Positions 1 through 6,995 of a stretch of DNA of 16,547 nucleotides are shown piece after piece. Numbering within the stretch: position 1 is the stretch's first letter; every line of letters starts with the position of its first letter. Origin of the DNA: Candidatus Omnitrophota bacterium (GTDB lineage Bacteria > Omnitrophota > Gorgyraeia > Zapsychrales > Fredricksoniimonadaceae); contig JACPXN010000103.1 of NCBI GenBank assembly GCA_016196515.1, forward strand, positions 1-16,547, given 5' to 3'. The notes below the pieces were generated by a model. That model saw only the letters and a list, made by a program, of their open reading frames with translations, searched no databases and was not told the DNA's origin. A program made the translations under genes and the position numbers.

Positions 1-41
1 GCCTGAAGTGCCAGGAAAAACTGGAATCCGGCCGGTACTAG
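1..41 (+). CDS. 3' end of a DksA/TraR-type C4 zinc-finger protein (partial)
   Basis: The third frame is open from the window edge and ends at TAG 39-41, giving the tail LKCQEKLESGRY. A Cys followed by Q/R-E-x-L-E just before the end is typical of the second half of the C4 zinc finger in TraR/DksA-family regulators, which bind RNA polymerase through its secondary channel. Only 12 residues are visible and only one zinc-ligand Cys is seen, so the call rests on the tail pattern and on its place 16 bases ahead of lspA. If correct, it would be the first gene of the lspA-lgt-rluD cluster. It could be another protein with a CxxC end. Confidence 0.5.
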   Translation, partial: LKCQEKLESGRY

Positions 42-57
42 AACGGGTCCCCAAAGT

Positions 58-534
58 ATGGGTCATTTTAAACGCTCTCACATGGATATTGCTCTTTTTT
101 TGGCCGGCGTTCTGGCGGTCGTCGGCATCGATCGTTTGAGCAAGGCCTTCTTTGCGCATTTGTTGTCCCTCAATGAAAGCATTACCCTGATTAAGGGGGT
201 GGTGCATTTCACCCTCGTCCACAATACCGGTATCGCTTTCGGCCTTTTTAAGGATTGCGGAGCGGTGTTTTTTGTCATCCCTTTGATCCTCACCGGGCTT
301 TTGATCTATAATGTGTACTATTACCGCGACCGTGAATATAGCCGGACCTATATCATGGCATTTTCCCTGATCCTGGGGGGAGCCATCGGCAATCTCATCG
401 ACCGTATCTTTTTGGGGTATGTCGTTGATTTTATCGATCTGCGCGTGTGGCCGGTCTTTAACGTCGCCGATTCAGCCATCACCGTCGGCGCCGTCATCAT
501 TCTTTTAAAATGCATCCCGTCCTCTTCCAAATAG
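58..534 (+). CDS. lspA: Lipoprotein signal peptidase (signal peptidase II)
   Basis: LspA is the inner-membrane aspartyl protease that cleaves the signal peptide of lipid-modified prolipoproteins. The 158-residue length is normal for the family. Conserved blocks are in order: an N-terminal helix with D25 and K29 (GIDRLSK), NTGIAFG at 56-62, GNLIDR at 111-116, and the two catalytic aspartates, D124 in YVVDFID and D138 in FNVADSA. Four hydrophobic segments fit the usual topology. ATG 58 is the longest start; ATG 82 (MDIALF) would also give a complete first helix, and neither has a convincing Shine-Dalgarno sequence. The 3' end overlaps lgt by 25 bases, so the two are probably translationally coupled. 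The identity is secure; the start is not. Confidence 0.96.
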   Translation: MGHFKRSHMDIALFLAGVLAVVGIDRLSKAFFAHLLSLNESITLIKGVVHFTLVHNTGIAFGLFKDCGAVFFVIPLILTGLLIYNVYYYRDREYSRTYIMAFSLILGGAIGNLIDRIFLGYVVDFIDLRVWPVFNVADSAITVGAVIILLKCIPSSSK

Positions 535-1241
535 GCGTGTTCCCCGTTTATTCCTACGGCGTCATGCTCGCCCTGGCCGTGCTGTTGTGCGCGTGGGGCC
601 TGGGCAGGGACGCGTCGAAAATGGGAATTTCCAAAGACGCGGCGTACGACCTTTTGTTTTGGAGCGTTGCCGGCGGCATCATCGGGGCGCGTATTTTTTA
701 CGTGACCTTGTATTGGGACCATTTTGCCGCAGCACCCTTGGAAATTCTGATGAATCGCTGGGGTCTGGCTTGGCAGGGCGGTTTCTTGGGCGGTATTTTG
801 GCCGGGATCGTCTGGTGTAAGCGCCGCGCTTATGCCTTACGGCCGATGCTGGACTTAGCGGCACCTTATATCGCTCTGGGGCAGGCGGTGGGACGCTTGG
901 GATGTTTTTTCAACGGCTGTTGCTATGGCAGGCCGTGGGTGCACGGCATTTTCTTTCCCGTGCACAATGCGCGTTTGTACCCGACGCAACTGTACGAGGC
1001 CGCCGGGCTTCTCCTCATTTTTATTGTCCTTAAGATATACGCGGTCAAGCCCCGTAGTCGTGGCATGGTCTTTGCCATGTACCTGTGGCTGGCCGCCGTC
1101 GAGCGCTTCTTCGTCGAATTCTTTCGCGCCGACCACGACACGCTGTGGTGGGGCCTAAGTTTATTCCAGTACATCGCTGTGGGTATTTTCCTCACCGGTC
1201 TTATTTATGGTTTATTCATTCATTGTCACCGACGCGCATGA
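510..1241 (+). CDS. lgt: Phosphatidylglycerol:prolipoprotein diacylglyceryl transferase
   Basis: Lgt moves diacylglycerol from phosphatidylglycerol to the lipobox cysteine of prolipoproteins in the inner membrane, the step just before LspA. The 243-residue protein opens with HPVLFQIGVFPVYSYGVM, the usual Lgt start with the conserved tyrosines. It carries the signature region as VGRLGCFFNGCCYGRPW (127-143), then YPTQLYEA (157-164) and the late FVEFFRADHD block (201-210). About seven hydrophobic segments are present. The double Cys in the signature (NGCCYG) is a variant I associate with several non-proteobacterial lineages. The gene starts inside the lspA end (25-base overlap) and runs 35 bases into rluD, so the three genes form one unit. 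No separate Shine-Dalgarno is visible, which fits coupling. Confidence 0.95.
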   Translation: MHPVLFQIGVFPVYSYGVMLALAVLLCAWGLGRDASKMGISKDAAYDLLFWSVAGGIIGARIFYVTLYWDHFAAAPLEILMNRWGLAWQGGFLGGILAGIVWCKRRAYALRPMLDLAAPYIALGQAVGRLGCFFNGCCYGRPWVHGIFFPVHNARLYPTQLYEAAGLLLIFIVLKIYAVKPRSRGMVFAMYLWLAAVERFFVEFFRADHDTLWWGLSLFQYIAVGIFLTGLIYGLFIHCHRRA

Positions 1242-2112
1242 AGGTTTACGCTTAGACGTGTATCTGGCGCAGGTCATCCCTGATGTTCCGTCCCGGGCTT
1301 TTGTGCAGAAACTCATCGCCCAGGACCGCGTGACGGTCAACGGCAAGCCGCCGGTCAAGTCCAATACTAGGGTGGCCGTCGGGGACAAGGTGAGTGCCGA
1401 CGTGGATCCCGCGTCTCTGATTGTGCCGGACATTATTCCACAGGACATGGCCGTGGACGTTTTTTACGAGGACGCGGATATCATCATCATCAACAAGCCC
1501 TCGGGCCTGACCGTGCACCCGCCCCGCCTACCGGCGGGGTCCGGCACCCTGGTCAATGCTTTGGCGCACCGTTTCCAGAAATTGTCCGACGTCAACGGCC
1601 CGGTGCGTCCCGGCATTGTCCATCGTCTGGACAAGGACACCTCGGGGCTGATCATCGTGGCCAAGACCAATACCGCCCACGCCCGCCTGGCCCGTCAGTT
1701 CGAGAAACATACGGTCGTCAAAAGATACGTCGCGCGCCTGGAAGGGAAGGTGCCCTTTGATCAGGGCATCGTGGACGTCAACATAGGCCGCCACCCGAAA
1801 TACCATGACCAGCGTCAGGCCTCGCCCGAGGGGGGAGGTAAGGACGCGACAACGCTTTATCAGGTGCTGAGGCGGTCGTCTAAGTCCACCCTGGTGGCGC
1901 TTTATCCCCGGACCGGCCGCACCCATCAATTGCGCGTGCACATGAAGCATCTGGGACATCCCATATTGGGAGATGACCGTTACGGCCGCAAAGCCGCGTT
2001 CCCGCGTCTGGCCTTGCACGCCCAGAGCATCGCCTTTGCGCATCCCGCGACCAAACGTTACGTTGAATTTTCCTGTCCAGCCCCAAAGGAGTTTCTGGAC
2101 CCAAATTTTTAA
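1207..2112 (+). CDS. rluD: RluD-family large-subunit rRNA pseudouridine synthase
   Basis: This 301-residue protein is a RluA/RluD-type pseudouridine synthase that should isomerise uridines in 23S rRNA. An N-terminal S4 RNA-binding domain occupies about residues 13-62 (LRLDVYLA to VAVGDKVSA). The catalytic domain follows, with INKPSGLTVHP (95-105), the motif HRLDKDTSG (139-147) containing the nucleophilic D142, and the late GRTHQLRVHMKHLGHPILGD block. Family length is about 300-330, so it is complete. It starts within lgt and ends 66 bases before the coiled-coil gene. Assignment to RluD rather than another RluA-family member rests on the S4 domain and overall layout; the modified positions cannot be read from sequence. 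A GC-rich hairpin lies in the coding sequence at 1522-1539. Confidence 0.92.
   Translation: MVYSFIVTDAHEGLRLDVYLAQVIPDVPSRAFVQKLIAQDRVTVNGKPPVKSNTRVAVGDKVSADVDPASLIVPDIIPQDMAVDVFYEDADIIIINKPSGLTVHPPRLPAGSGTLVNALAHRFQKLSDVNGPVRPGIVHRLDKDTSGLIIVAKTNTAHARLARQFEKHTVVKRYVARLEGKVPFDQGIVDVNIGRHPKYHDQRQASPEGGGKDATTLYQVLRRSSKSTLVALYPRTGRTHQLRVHMKHLGHPILGDDRYGRKAAFPRLALHAQSIAFAHPATKRYVEFSCPAPKEFLDPNF
1522..1539. repeat. GC-rich hairpin within rluD
   Basis: CCCCGCC at 1522-1528 pairs with GGCGGGG at 1533-1539 around the loop TACC. It encodes part of the loop after VHP in RluD. The core CCCGCC-N(3-4)-GGCGGG recurs at 2740-2759 and 10542-10560, which is why it is listed. Confidence 0.5.
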
Positions 2113-2119
2113 ATTTATC

Positions 2120-2148
2120 TTTACTAACTTATGGTGAAAACGTATATT
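2120..2148 (+). promoter_or_regulatory. Predicted sigma70-type promoter of the coiled-coil gene and aroA
   Basis: TTTACT at 2120-2125 and TATATT at 2143-2148 are separated by 17 bases, in the 66-base AT-rich gap after rluD. A transcript would start near 2155 and lead into the AGGGGAG ribosome site at 2167-2173. It matches four to five of six consensus bases in each box. Confidence 0.55.
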
Positions 2149-2166
2149 TAAGGTATCGGGCACCTT

Positions 2167-2173
2167 AGGGGAG
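2167..2173 (+). promoter_or_regulatory. Ribosome binding site of the coiled-coil gene
   Basis: AGGGGAG lies five bases upstream of ATG 2179 and fixes that start. It is one of the few clear Shine-Dalgarno sites in the first half of the window. Confidence 0.7.
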
Positions 2174-2178
2174 ATTAT

Positions 2179-3051
2179 ATGCGCAGCAATAGCGGCAAAA
2201 CCCTGACCGTTTTCGTCATCCTCATCATCATCGTCCTGGTTTCCTCGACGTCCATCGGTTTCTTTCTCTATCATAAGGAAAGCGACATGCGCCGCTCGGC
2301 CGAGTCCGAGCTCGACGAGGGCCGCGCGACGGAAACGAAACTGCAGACCCAGCTGAAAGAGGCCCAAAAGCGCCTGACCGTCCTGGAAGACAAGAACAAA
2401 GAGGCCGACGATAAGATCAACAATTTGATGGATGAGGCCGAATTGAATAAGGGTTTGCACAACGCCTTGAAGACTGAGAACGCTTCATTAAAGGAAGCGC
2501 TGGAGGCGGCCAAAAAGGAAAAGGAAAAGATCACCGCGGACCTCCAGGATACCGATAAAAAATACCAGGAGGCCGTCGGACTTTTAAAAGCCCAGCAGGA
2601 CAAGATGCAGGCGTTGACCAAACGCGTGGCGGAATTGGAAGATGCCAAGCAAAAATCTGACGCGAAGATCGCGGCCATGAAGGCCGACCTGATGCCGTAT
2701 AATGACCGCCCCCCCGACCAGCAGATCGCCGGGGAAGTTGTCCCGCCCGCTGGCGGGACCCCGCATGCGGACAAGAACAAGATCGAACTGGATAAGATCG
2801 TCGTCAATCCCAATGACGGCGCGCGCGGCAAGATTTTGAGCGTGGACAAGGATGCCGAGTTCGTTGTCTGCAGTTTGGGCTTAAAGCAGGGGATCAAAAC
2901 CGAAGACGTGCTGTCCGTTTACCGCGGCGAGGAATATCTGGGGGATGTCAAGGTCTCCCGCGTCCAGCAGGACATGTGCGCCGCCGACATCGTTCCGCCG
3001 TTTTCCAGCCGCAAAGTCCGCAAAAATGATATCGTGGTATTCCGGCCGTGA
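2179..3051 (+). CDS. Membrane-anchored coiled-coil protein of unknown function
   Basis: I do not recognise a named family for this 290-residue protein. A short basic N-terminus is followed by one strong transmembrane helix (about 9-31, VFVILIIIVL core). Residues about 33-170 form a long, charged, Lys/Glu/Asp/Ala-rich heptad-like coiled coil. A Pro/Gly linker (172-197) contains the palindrome-encoded VPPAGGT (188-194). Residues 200-290 look like a compact beta domain (GKILSVDKDAEFVVCSLG, then LGDVKVSRVQ), with alternating hydrophobic strands. The layout (helix, coil, beta domain outside) resembles MreC in outline, but MreC motifs are absent. Its stop codon overlaps the GTG of aroA, so the two are co-transcribed. 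An envelope scaffold role is inference. Confidence 0.8.
   Translation: MRSNSGKTLTVFVILIIIVLVSSTSIGFFLYHKESDMRRSAESELDEGRATETKLQTQLKEAQKRLTVLEDKNKEADDKINNLMDEAELNKGLHNALKTENASLKEALEAAKKEKEKITADLQDTDKKYQEAVGLLKAQQDKMQALTKRVAELEDAKQKSDAKIAAMKADLMPYNDRPPDQQIAGEVVPPAGGTPHADKNKIELDKIVVNPNDGARGKILSVDKDAEFVVCSLGLKQGIKTEDVLSVYRGEEYLGDVKVSRVQQDMCAADIVPPFSSRKVRKNDIVVFRP
2740..2759. repeat. GC-rich hairpin within the coiled-coil gene
   Basis: GTCCCGCC at 2740-2747 pairs perfectly with GGCGGGAC at 2752-2759 around the loop CGCT. It lies in the linker between the coil and the C-terminal domain, where an in-frame insertion would be tolerated, and encodes VPPAGGT. Confidence 0.55.
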
Positions 3052-4277
3052 TCCTCGACGTTAAACCCGTCCGGGCGCTGCAAGGCGTCCTTGAACTCCC
3101 GGCTTCCAAATCCTATACCATCCGCGCTTTTTTCATCGCCGCTGGCGGGGGCCCTTCCAGCATCATCGGACCTTCCGACGGCGACGATGCCCTGATAGCC
3201 GCAAGCGTGGTCCAGGCCTTAAAAAGCGGGACGCGCGTATTTCACGTTGGAGAATCAGGGACCACTTTGCGGTTTTTATTACCGCTGTTGCCTTTCCATA
3301 CCCCGCGGGCCGTGGTCAAAGGCAAAGGCACGCTCGTCGGCCGTCCCAATCATCATTTGTGTCAGGCCCTGCGCCGTCAGGGCATGGATATCCGCGGCAC
3401 AGGCCCCAAAGAGTCCGTCCCCATCGTCTATAAAGGCGGAACGCTCGTTGGCGGGACCATCAGGATCGACGGGACATTAAGCTCACAGTTCATTTCCGGG
3501 CTGATGATCGCTTTGCCGCGCCTCAAGACCGATAGCCGTATTGTGGTCACCGGCAAACAAATGGTTTCCGGCGGCTATATCACCATGACCCGCCGCATTT
3601 TGGCGCGCGCCGGGATCAAAATGCGCAGGGGCGGCCCGGCGGATCGCCCGTACTTTGTTATTTCAGGCCGCCAGAAATTCAAGGGTTTAAAGGATTTTCC
3701 TGTGCCGTCCGATTACGGGCTGGCGGCTTTTTTGCTGAGTGCGGCCTTGCTTGTGTCCTCGAAGGTTGTCCTTAAGGGAAATCTCGAGGGCGGTTGGCCC
3801 CAGTCCGACGGGCATATCATCGACTTTTTAAGGAAAATGGGCGGCCGTTTCACCGGTACCGCCCATTCTATGATCGTCAGGGGACCATCTTCCTTAAAAG
3901 GGGGCACCTTCAACCTGAAAGATTGTCCTGACCTTGTTCCGGTCATGGCGGTCTTAGGCCTGTTCGCCCGTGGCCGCACAAAACTCACAGGCATAGGCCA
4001 TGCCCGCCTCAAGGAATCGGACCGCTTAAGCGATCTGCGCAGGGAATTGTTGAAAGTGGGAGCCAAGGTATCGGAAACCAAGGACACCCTGGTCATTGAC
4101 CCTAAGGCCTCGTATAAGGGGGGCCAAGTCCTCGACCCTCATCACGATCATCGGCTGGCCATGGCGTTTACGGTGCTGGGTTTGAAGATCGGCTGCAAGG
4201 TCAAGGACATACAGTCCTGCGCGAAATCCTATCCCGCTTTTGTACGTGATATGAAACATTTGATGGTGTTTTCGTAG
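3048..4277 (+). CDS. aroA: 3-phosphoshikimate 1-carboxyvinyltransferase (EPSP synthase)
   Basis: AroA joins shikimate-3-phosphate and phosphoenolpyruvate in the sixth step of the shikimate pathway, in the cytosol. The 409-residue protein shows LPASKSYTIRA (18-27; K21, S22, R26), GESGTTLRFL (68-77), GRP (98-100), SSQFISGL (145-152), an aspartate equivalent to the catalytic base in CPDLVP (D295), LKESDRL (321-327), DPHHDHRLAMAF (363-374) and K393 in AKSYP. The usual DA(S)A block before the second half reads DYGLAAFLL. It is slightly shorter than E. coli AroA (427). The start is GTG 3048, overlapping the upstream TGA (GTGA), with no separate ribosome site, so translation is probably coupled. Its TAG stop lies inside the paired-palindrome repeat that begins at 4274. 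Confidence 0.95.
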   Translation: MILDVKPVRALQGVLELPASKSYTIRAFFIAAGGGPSSIIGPSDGDDALIAASVVQALKSGTRVFHVGESGTTLRFLLPLLPFHTPRAVVKGKGTLVGRPNHHLCQALRRQGMDIRGTGPKESVPIVYKGGTLVGGTIRIDGTLSSQFISGLMIALPRLKTDSRIVVTGKQMVSGGYITMTRRILARAGIKMRRGGPADRPYFVISGRQKFKGLKDFPVPSDYGLAAFLLSAALLVSSKVVLKGNLEGGWPQSDGHIIDFLRKMGGRFTGTAHSMIVRGPSSLKGGTFNLKDCPDLVPVMAVLGLFARGRTKLTGIGHARLKESDRLSDLRRELLKVGAKVSETKDTLVIDPKASYKGGQVLDPHHDHRLAMAFTVLGLKIGCKVKDIQSCAKSYPAFVRDMKHLMVFS

Positions 4278-4328
4278 GGGTTCGATTCATCGAACCCATT
4301 ATGCGGGCGCGATAAATCGCGCCCCTAC
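4274..4328. repeat. Paired-palindrome intergenic repeat, copy A
   Basis: The ends are GTAGGGG (4274-4280) and CCCCTAC (4322-4328), inverted copies of each other. Inside are two hairpins with 9-bp stems: gggttcgat/atcgaaccc (4278-4297, loop TC) and gggcgcgat/atcgcgccc (4305-4324, loop AA). The linker is three bases shorter than in the other copies. The TAG within the left end (4275-4277) is the aroA stop codon. It has no T-run after it. Confidence 0.9.
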
Positions 4329-4343
4329 ATCGCAAAATTTAGG

Positions 4344-4372
4344 TTGACGCCGCAGGTGTATTCGTATAATAT
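4344..4372 (+). promoter_or_regulatory. Predicted strong promoter of mreBC
   Basis: TTGACG at 4344-4349 is followed by TATAAT at 4365-4370 (15-base spacer) or, overlapping it, TAATAT at 4367-4372 (17-base spacer). Either puts the transcript start near 4377-4379, five to seven bases before the mreB ATG. No Shine-Dalgarno sequence is present. Confidence 0.7.
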
Positions 4373-4383
4373 CTGACATCAAT

Positions 4384-5457
4384 ATGTTCCAGAAGATCCA
4401 AAAATTCATCCGCGTCATTTCCGACCATGTTTTAGGCCTTTTTTCCAAAGACATGGGCATTGACTTGGGGACGGCCACGACCCTTGTGTATGTCAAAGGG
4501 GAAGGCGTGGTTTTGTGTGAGCCGTCGGTGGTGGCCATCGAAAAGGACACCAACCGCGTGATCGCCGTCGGCGAAGAAGCCAAAAGGATGCTCGGCCGCA
4601 CGCCGGGCAGTATTGTCGCCATCCGTCCCATGAAAGACGGCGTCATTTCCGATTTTGAAGTGACGGAGGCGATGCTCAAATATTTTATCCGCAAGGTCCA
4701 GCCCAGCAAATTTTTGTTCCGTCCGACCATCGTCATCGCCATCCCTTCAGGCATTACCGAGGTGGAAAAGCGCGCGGTCATTGATTCCGCCGAACACGCG
4801 GGCGCGCGGCACGTCATCCTCATCGAGGAGCCAAAGGCCGCGGCCATCGGCGTGGGCCTGCCCGTGCATGAGCCGGCCGGCAACATGATCATCGACATCG
4901 GCGGCGGGACCACGGAATTCGCGGTCATTTCTCTGGGTGGTCTGGTCTATGCCAAATCCATCCGCATTGCCGGCGATGAGATGGACGTGGCCATCATTGA
5001 ATATTTGAGGAAGACCTATAATTTGATGATCGGCGAACGCACGGCGGAGGAAATCAAAATTCGCATCGGCTCGGCCTATCCTCTGGAAGAGGAATTGAAC
5101 ATGGACGTGCGCGGCCGCGACCTGATCGCCGGCCTGCCCAAGACCATCAACGTCACTTCCGTCGAGATCCGCGAAGCCCTGCAGGACCCTGTGCAGACGA
5201 TCGTGGATGCTTCCAAGTCCACGCTGGAACACACCCCGCCCGAATTGGCCGCGGATTTGATCGACCGGGGCATCGTCATGGCCGGAGGCGGTTCTTTGCT
5301 GCGCGGCCTGGACAAGCGCATCGCCGAGGAAACCGGCCTGCCTGTGCATGTCGCGGATGACCCCTTGACCGCGGTGGTGTTGGGGACCGGCGCTACGCTC
5401 GACATGCCCCCGGCCATGCGCCGCCGATTTACGGCCCATACAAAATTAGATTTTTAA
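4384..5457 (+). CDS. mreB: Rod shape-determining protein MreB (bacterial actin)
   Basis: MreB polymerises under the inner membrane and guides peptidoglycan synthesis during elongation. The 357-residue sequence carries the actin-fold nucleotide blocks: GIDLGTATTLVYVKGEG (25-41), IAIPSGITEVEKRAV (118-132), EPKAAAIGVGLP (149-160), DIGGGTTEFAV (171-181) and the C-terminal MAGGGSLLRGLD (299-310) with DDPLTAVVLGTG (325-336). Residues 1-23 form a longer than usual N-terminal segment with amphipathic character (FQKIQKFIRVISDHVLGLF), plausibly a membrane-binding helix. ATG 4384 is chosen because the promoter lies immediately upstream and the next ATG (M24) would remove this segment. With the -10 box at 4365-4372 the mRNA would be almost leaderless. 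mreC follows after one base. Confidence 0.97.
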   Translation: MFQKIQKFIRVISDHVLGLFSKDMGIDLGTATTLVYVKGEGVVLCEPSVVAIEKDTNRVIAVGEEAKRMLGRTPGSIVAIRPMKDGVISDFEVTEAMLKYFIRKVQPSKFLFRPTIVIAIPSGITEVEKRAVIDSAEHAGARHVILIEEPKAAAIGVGLPVHEPAGNMIIDIGGGTTEFAVISLGGLVYAKSIRIAGDEMDVAIIEYLRKTYNLMIGERTAEEIKIRIGSAYPLEEELNMDVRGRDLIAGLPKTINVTSVEIREALQDPVQTIVDASKSTLEHTPPELAADLIDRGIVMAGGGSLLRGLDKRIAEETGLPVHVADDPLTAVVLGTGATLDMPPAMRRRFTAHTKLDF

Positions 5458-5458
5458 T

Positions 5459-6235
5459 GTGCTTCGCAAACACCGCAAAACAGCCGCCTATCTTGCCGTT
5501 TTTATCATCCCGTTTTTGATCGTATTATTTAAACCGAGATCTCCCAATGCCCTTGCCCTTTTGGACGCCGGCGCTGGCCCAGCGGGGTTCTTTAAGTCCG
5601 CGGCCCAAGAGTTCAAAAAGTTCGTTTTTTACCGCGACACGTATGACGCCTACCTTTTTTTAAAGAAACAAAATGACGTTTTAAAAGCCGATGCCGTGAC
5701 CTTGCGTGAAGCGCTGGCCAAGGCCGACATGTCGGCGGACATTGCGCGGTTCAGGCGCGGTCAGAATTACCCGTCCCTGGTCGCTGATGTTGTCGGCCGC
5801 GACCCTTCCAGCTGGAACGCGTCCTTGGTTTTGGACAAGGGCTCGTCGGAGGGCGTGAAAATCGGCATGCCGGTCGTCAGTCCTCTGGGTGTCGTGGGCC
5901 GCATTGCCGAGGTGGGGCATAACACAAGCAAGGTCATTTTATTGGCTGATCCCAATTTTGCGGTGGCGGGTCTGGTGGCCCGTTCGCGGGAAAGCGGGTT
6001 GGTGACAGGGACCCTGCAGGGTTCCTGCCGTCTGGAATATTTGACGGACAATGCCGACGTGAAAGTGGGAGATCGGGTGGTGACGTCGAAATTAAGTTCC
6101 GGTTTTCCCGACGGCATCCTCATCGGCCGCGTCGTGGACGTGCAGGCCGGTAACAGCCGTCGCTCGGTGGAATGCCTCGTCGAACCATCGGTCGACCTTT
6201 CGCAGTTGGAACAGGTCGTCATCATCAAAAGATAA
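5459..6235 (+). CDS. mreC: Rod shape-determining protein MreC
   Basis: MreC is the bitopic inner-membrane protein that links MreB to the periplasmic elongation machinery. The 258-residue protein has a cytoplasmic basic tail, one TM helix (about 8-25), a coiled-coil segment (about 62-98) and the double beta-barrel domain: PSSWNASLVLDKGSSEGV (116-133), GVVGRIAEVG (144-153), then SGFPDGILIGRV (214-225) and the terminal VEPSVDLSQLEQVVII. The start is GTG 5459, one base after the mreB stop, with no Shine-Dalgarno, so it is probably translated by coupling to mreB. The usual next gene, mreD, is absent: a hairpin and an ABC transporter follow instead. Confidence 0.94.
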   Translation: MLRKHRKTAAYLAVFIIPFLIVLFKPRSPNALALLDAGAGPAGFFKSAAQEFKKFVFYRDTYDAYLFLKKQNDVLKADAVTLREALAKADMSADIARFRRGQNYPSLVADVVGRDPSSWNASLVLDKGSSEGVKIGMPVVSPLGVVGRIAEVGHNTSKVILLADPNFAVAGLVARSRESGLVTGTLQGSCRLEYLTDNADVKVGDRVVTSKLSSGFPDGILIGRVVDVQAGNSRRSVECLVEPSVDLSQLEQVVIIKR

Positions 6236-6240
6236 GATAA

Positions 6241-6280
6241 AGGTAGCACCTGCCTTCTCAAAAGAAGGCAGGTGCTACCT
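6241..6280. repeat. Perfect 18-bp-stem hairpin between mreC and the ABC ATPase gene
   Basis: The arm at 6241-6258 (begins AGGTAGCACCTG) is the exact reverse complement of 6263-6280, with loop CAAA. It starts five bases after the mreC stop and ends seven bases before ATG 6288, so it covers the place of the ribosome site. No T-run follows, so it is not a classic terminator. It may be a mobile repeat or an RNA structure that controls the next gene. Confidence 0.85.
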
Positions 6281-6287
6281 ATTACCT

Positions 6288-6995
6288 ATGAACGCCATCG
6301 AGATCCATGGTTTGGTCAAGACCTACCGCAACGGCACAAAGGCGCTCAAAGGGGTCGACCTCACCATAGGTGAGGGCGATTTTTTCGCCTTGCTGGGCGC
6401 CAATGGTGCCGGCAAGACAACACTCATCGGTATCCTCACGGGTCTGGTCAATAAAACCGCGGGTACGGTCAAGGTGTTCGGCTGCGACATTGACAAGGAT
6501 TTCGCCGGGGCCAAGCGCATGCTCGGGGTGGTGCCGCAGGAATTTAATTTTAACATGTTCGAAAATGTCCAGGATATCATCGTCAACCAGGCCGGGTATT
6601 TCGGCGTGCCGTCCAAGACGGCGATCAGGGACGCCGAGGGTATTTTAAAGATGGTGGGCCTGTGGAAGAAGCGCTGTGCCATGGCCCGCACGCTGTCCGG
6701 CGGCATGAAGCGCCGGCTGATGATCGCCCGCGCGCTCATTCATCACCCGAAGGCCCTCATCCTCGACGAACCGACGGCCGGGGTGGATGTGGAACTGCGC
6801 TTGGGGATGTGGGATTATTTGCGCCAAATTAACAGCCATGGAACAACCATCCTGTTGACCACGCATTATCTCGAAGAGGTCGAGCAGATGTGCCGCAACG
6901 CGGCCATCATCAAGGACGGACAGATCGTGCGCAATGACGCGGTCCCCAATTTGTTGCCTTTGGAAAAATTATTTTTGGAAATTATAAAAACGTAG
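6288..6995 (+). CDS. yadG: ABC-2 type exporter ATP-binding protein (YadG-like)
   Basis: This 235-residue nucleotide-binding subunit energises the permease encoded next. It shows Walker A GANGAGKT (37-44), Q-loop Q84, signature LSGGMKRR (136-143), Walker B ALILDEP (156-162) with the D-loop AGVD, and the switch H193 in TTH. It resembles YadG but is shorter than the E. coli protein (308): the C-terminal accessory region is reduced and the chain goes from VRNDAVPNL almost directly to a final LEKLFLEI helix, which resembles the usual ending. ATG 6288 follows the hairpin at 6241-6280 with no Shine-Dalgarno. The TAG stop (6993-6995) is supplied by repeat copy B. The transported substrate is unknown. 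Confidence 0.9.
   Translation: MNAIEIHGLVKTYRNGTKALKGVDLTIGEGDFFALLGANGAGKTTLIGILTGLVNKTAGTVKVFGCDIDKDFAGAKRMLGVVPQEFNFNMFENVQDIIVNQAGYFGVPSKTAIRDAEGILKMVGLWKKRCAMARTLSGGMKRRLMIARALIHHPKALILDEPTAGVDVELRLGMWDYLRQINSHGTTILLTTHYLEEVEQMCRNAAIIKDGQIVRNDAVPNLLPLEKLFLEIIKT

Noticed and set aside
1528..2460. Long minus-strand open frame of 310 codons across the rluD end, the promoter gap and the start of the coiled-coil gene
   Set aside because: It is antisense to two well-supported genes and runs across a promoter. Its product is low-complexity Gly/Asp/Arg-rich with no recognisable domain, typical of a shadow frame in GC-rich DNA.
2271..2897. Minus-strand open frame of 208 codons opposite the coiled-coil gene
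   Set aside because: Its Ser/Ala/Phe-rich product is what the reverse complement of Lys/Glu-rich coiled-coil codons gives; there is no independent support.
4274..4328. Paired-palindrome repeats as simple rho-independent terminators
   Set aside because: None is followed by a T-run, one lies inside an operon between ATPase and permease genes, and one lies in a leader.
4747..5439. Minus-strand open frame of 230 codons opposite mreB
   Set aside because: It lies wholly antisense to mreB, is rich in His, Arg and Gly, and shows no motif or ribosome site.
6900..6995. Idea that repeat copy B truncated the YadG-like ATPase
   Set aside because: The protein is shorter than E. coli YadG, but it ends with an LEKLFLEI helix like the usual C-terminus, so the reduction is internal and not caused by the repeat.
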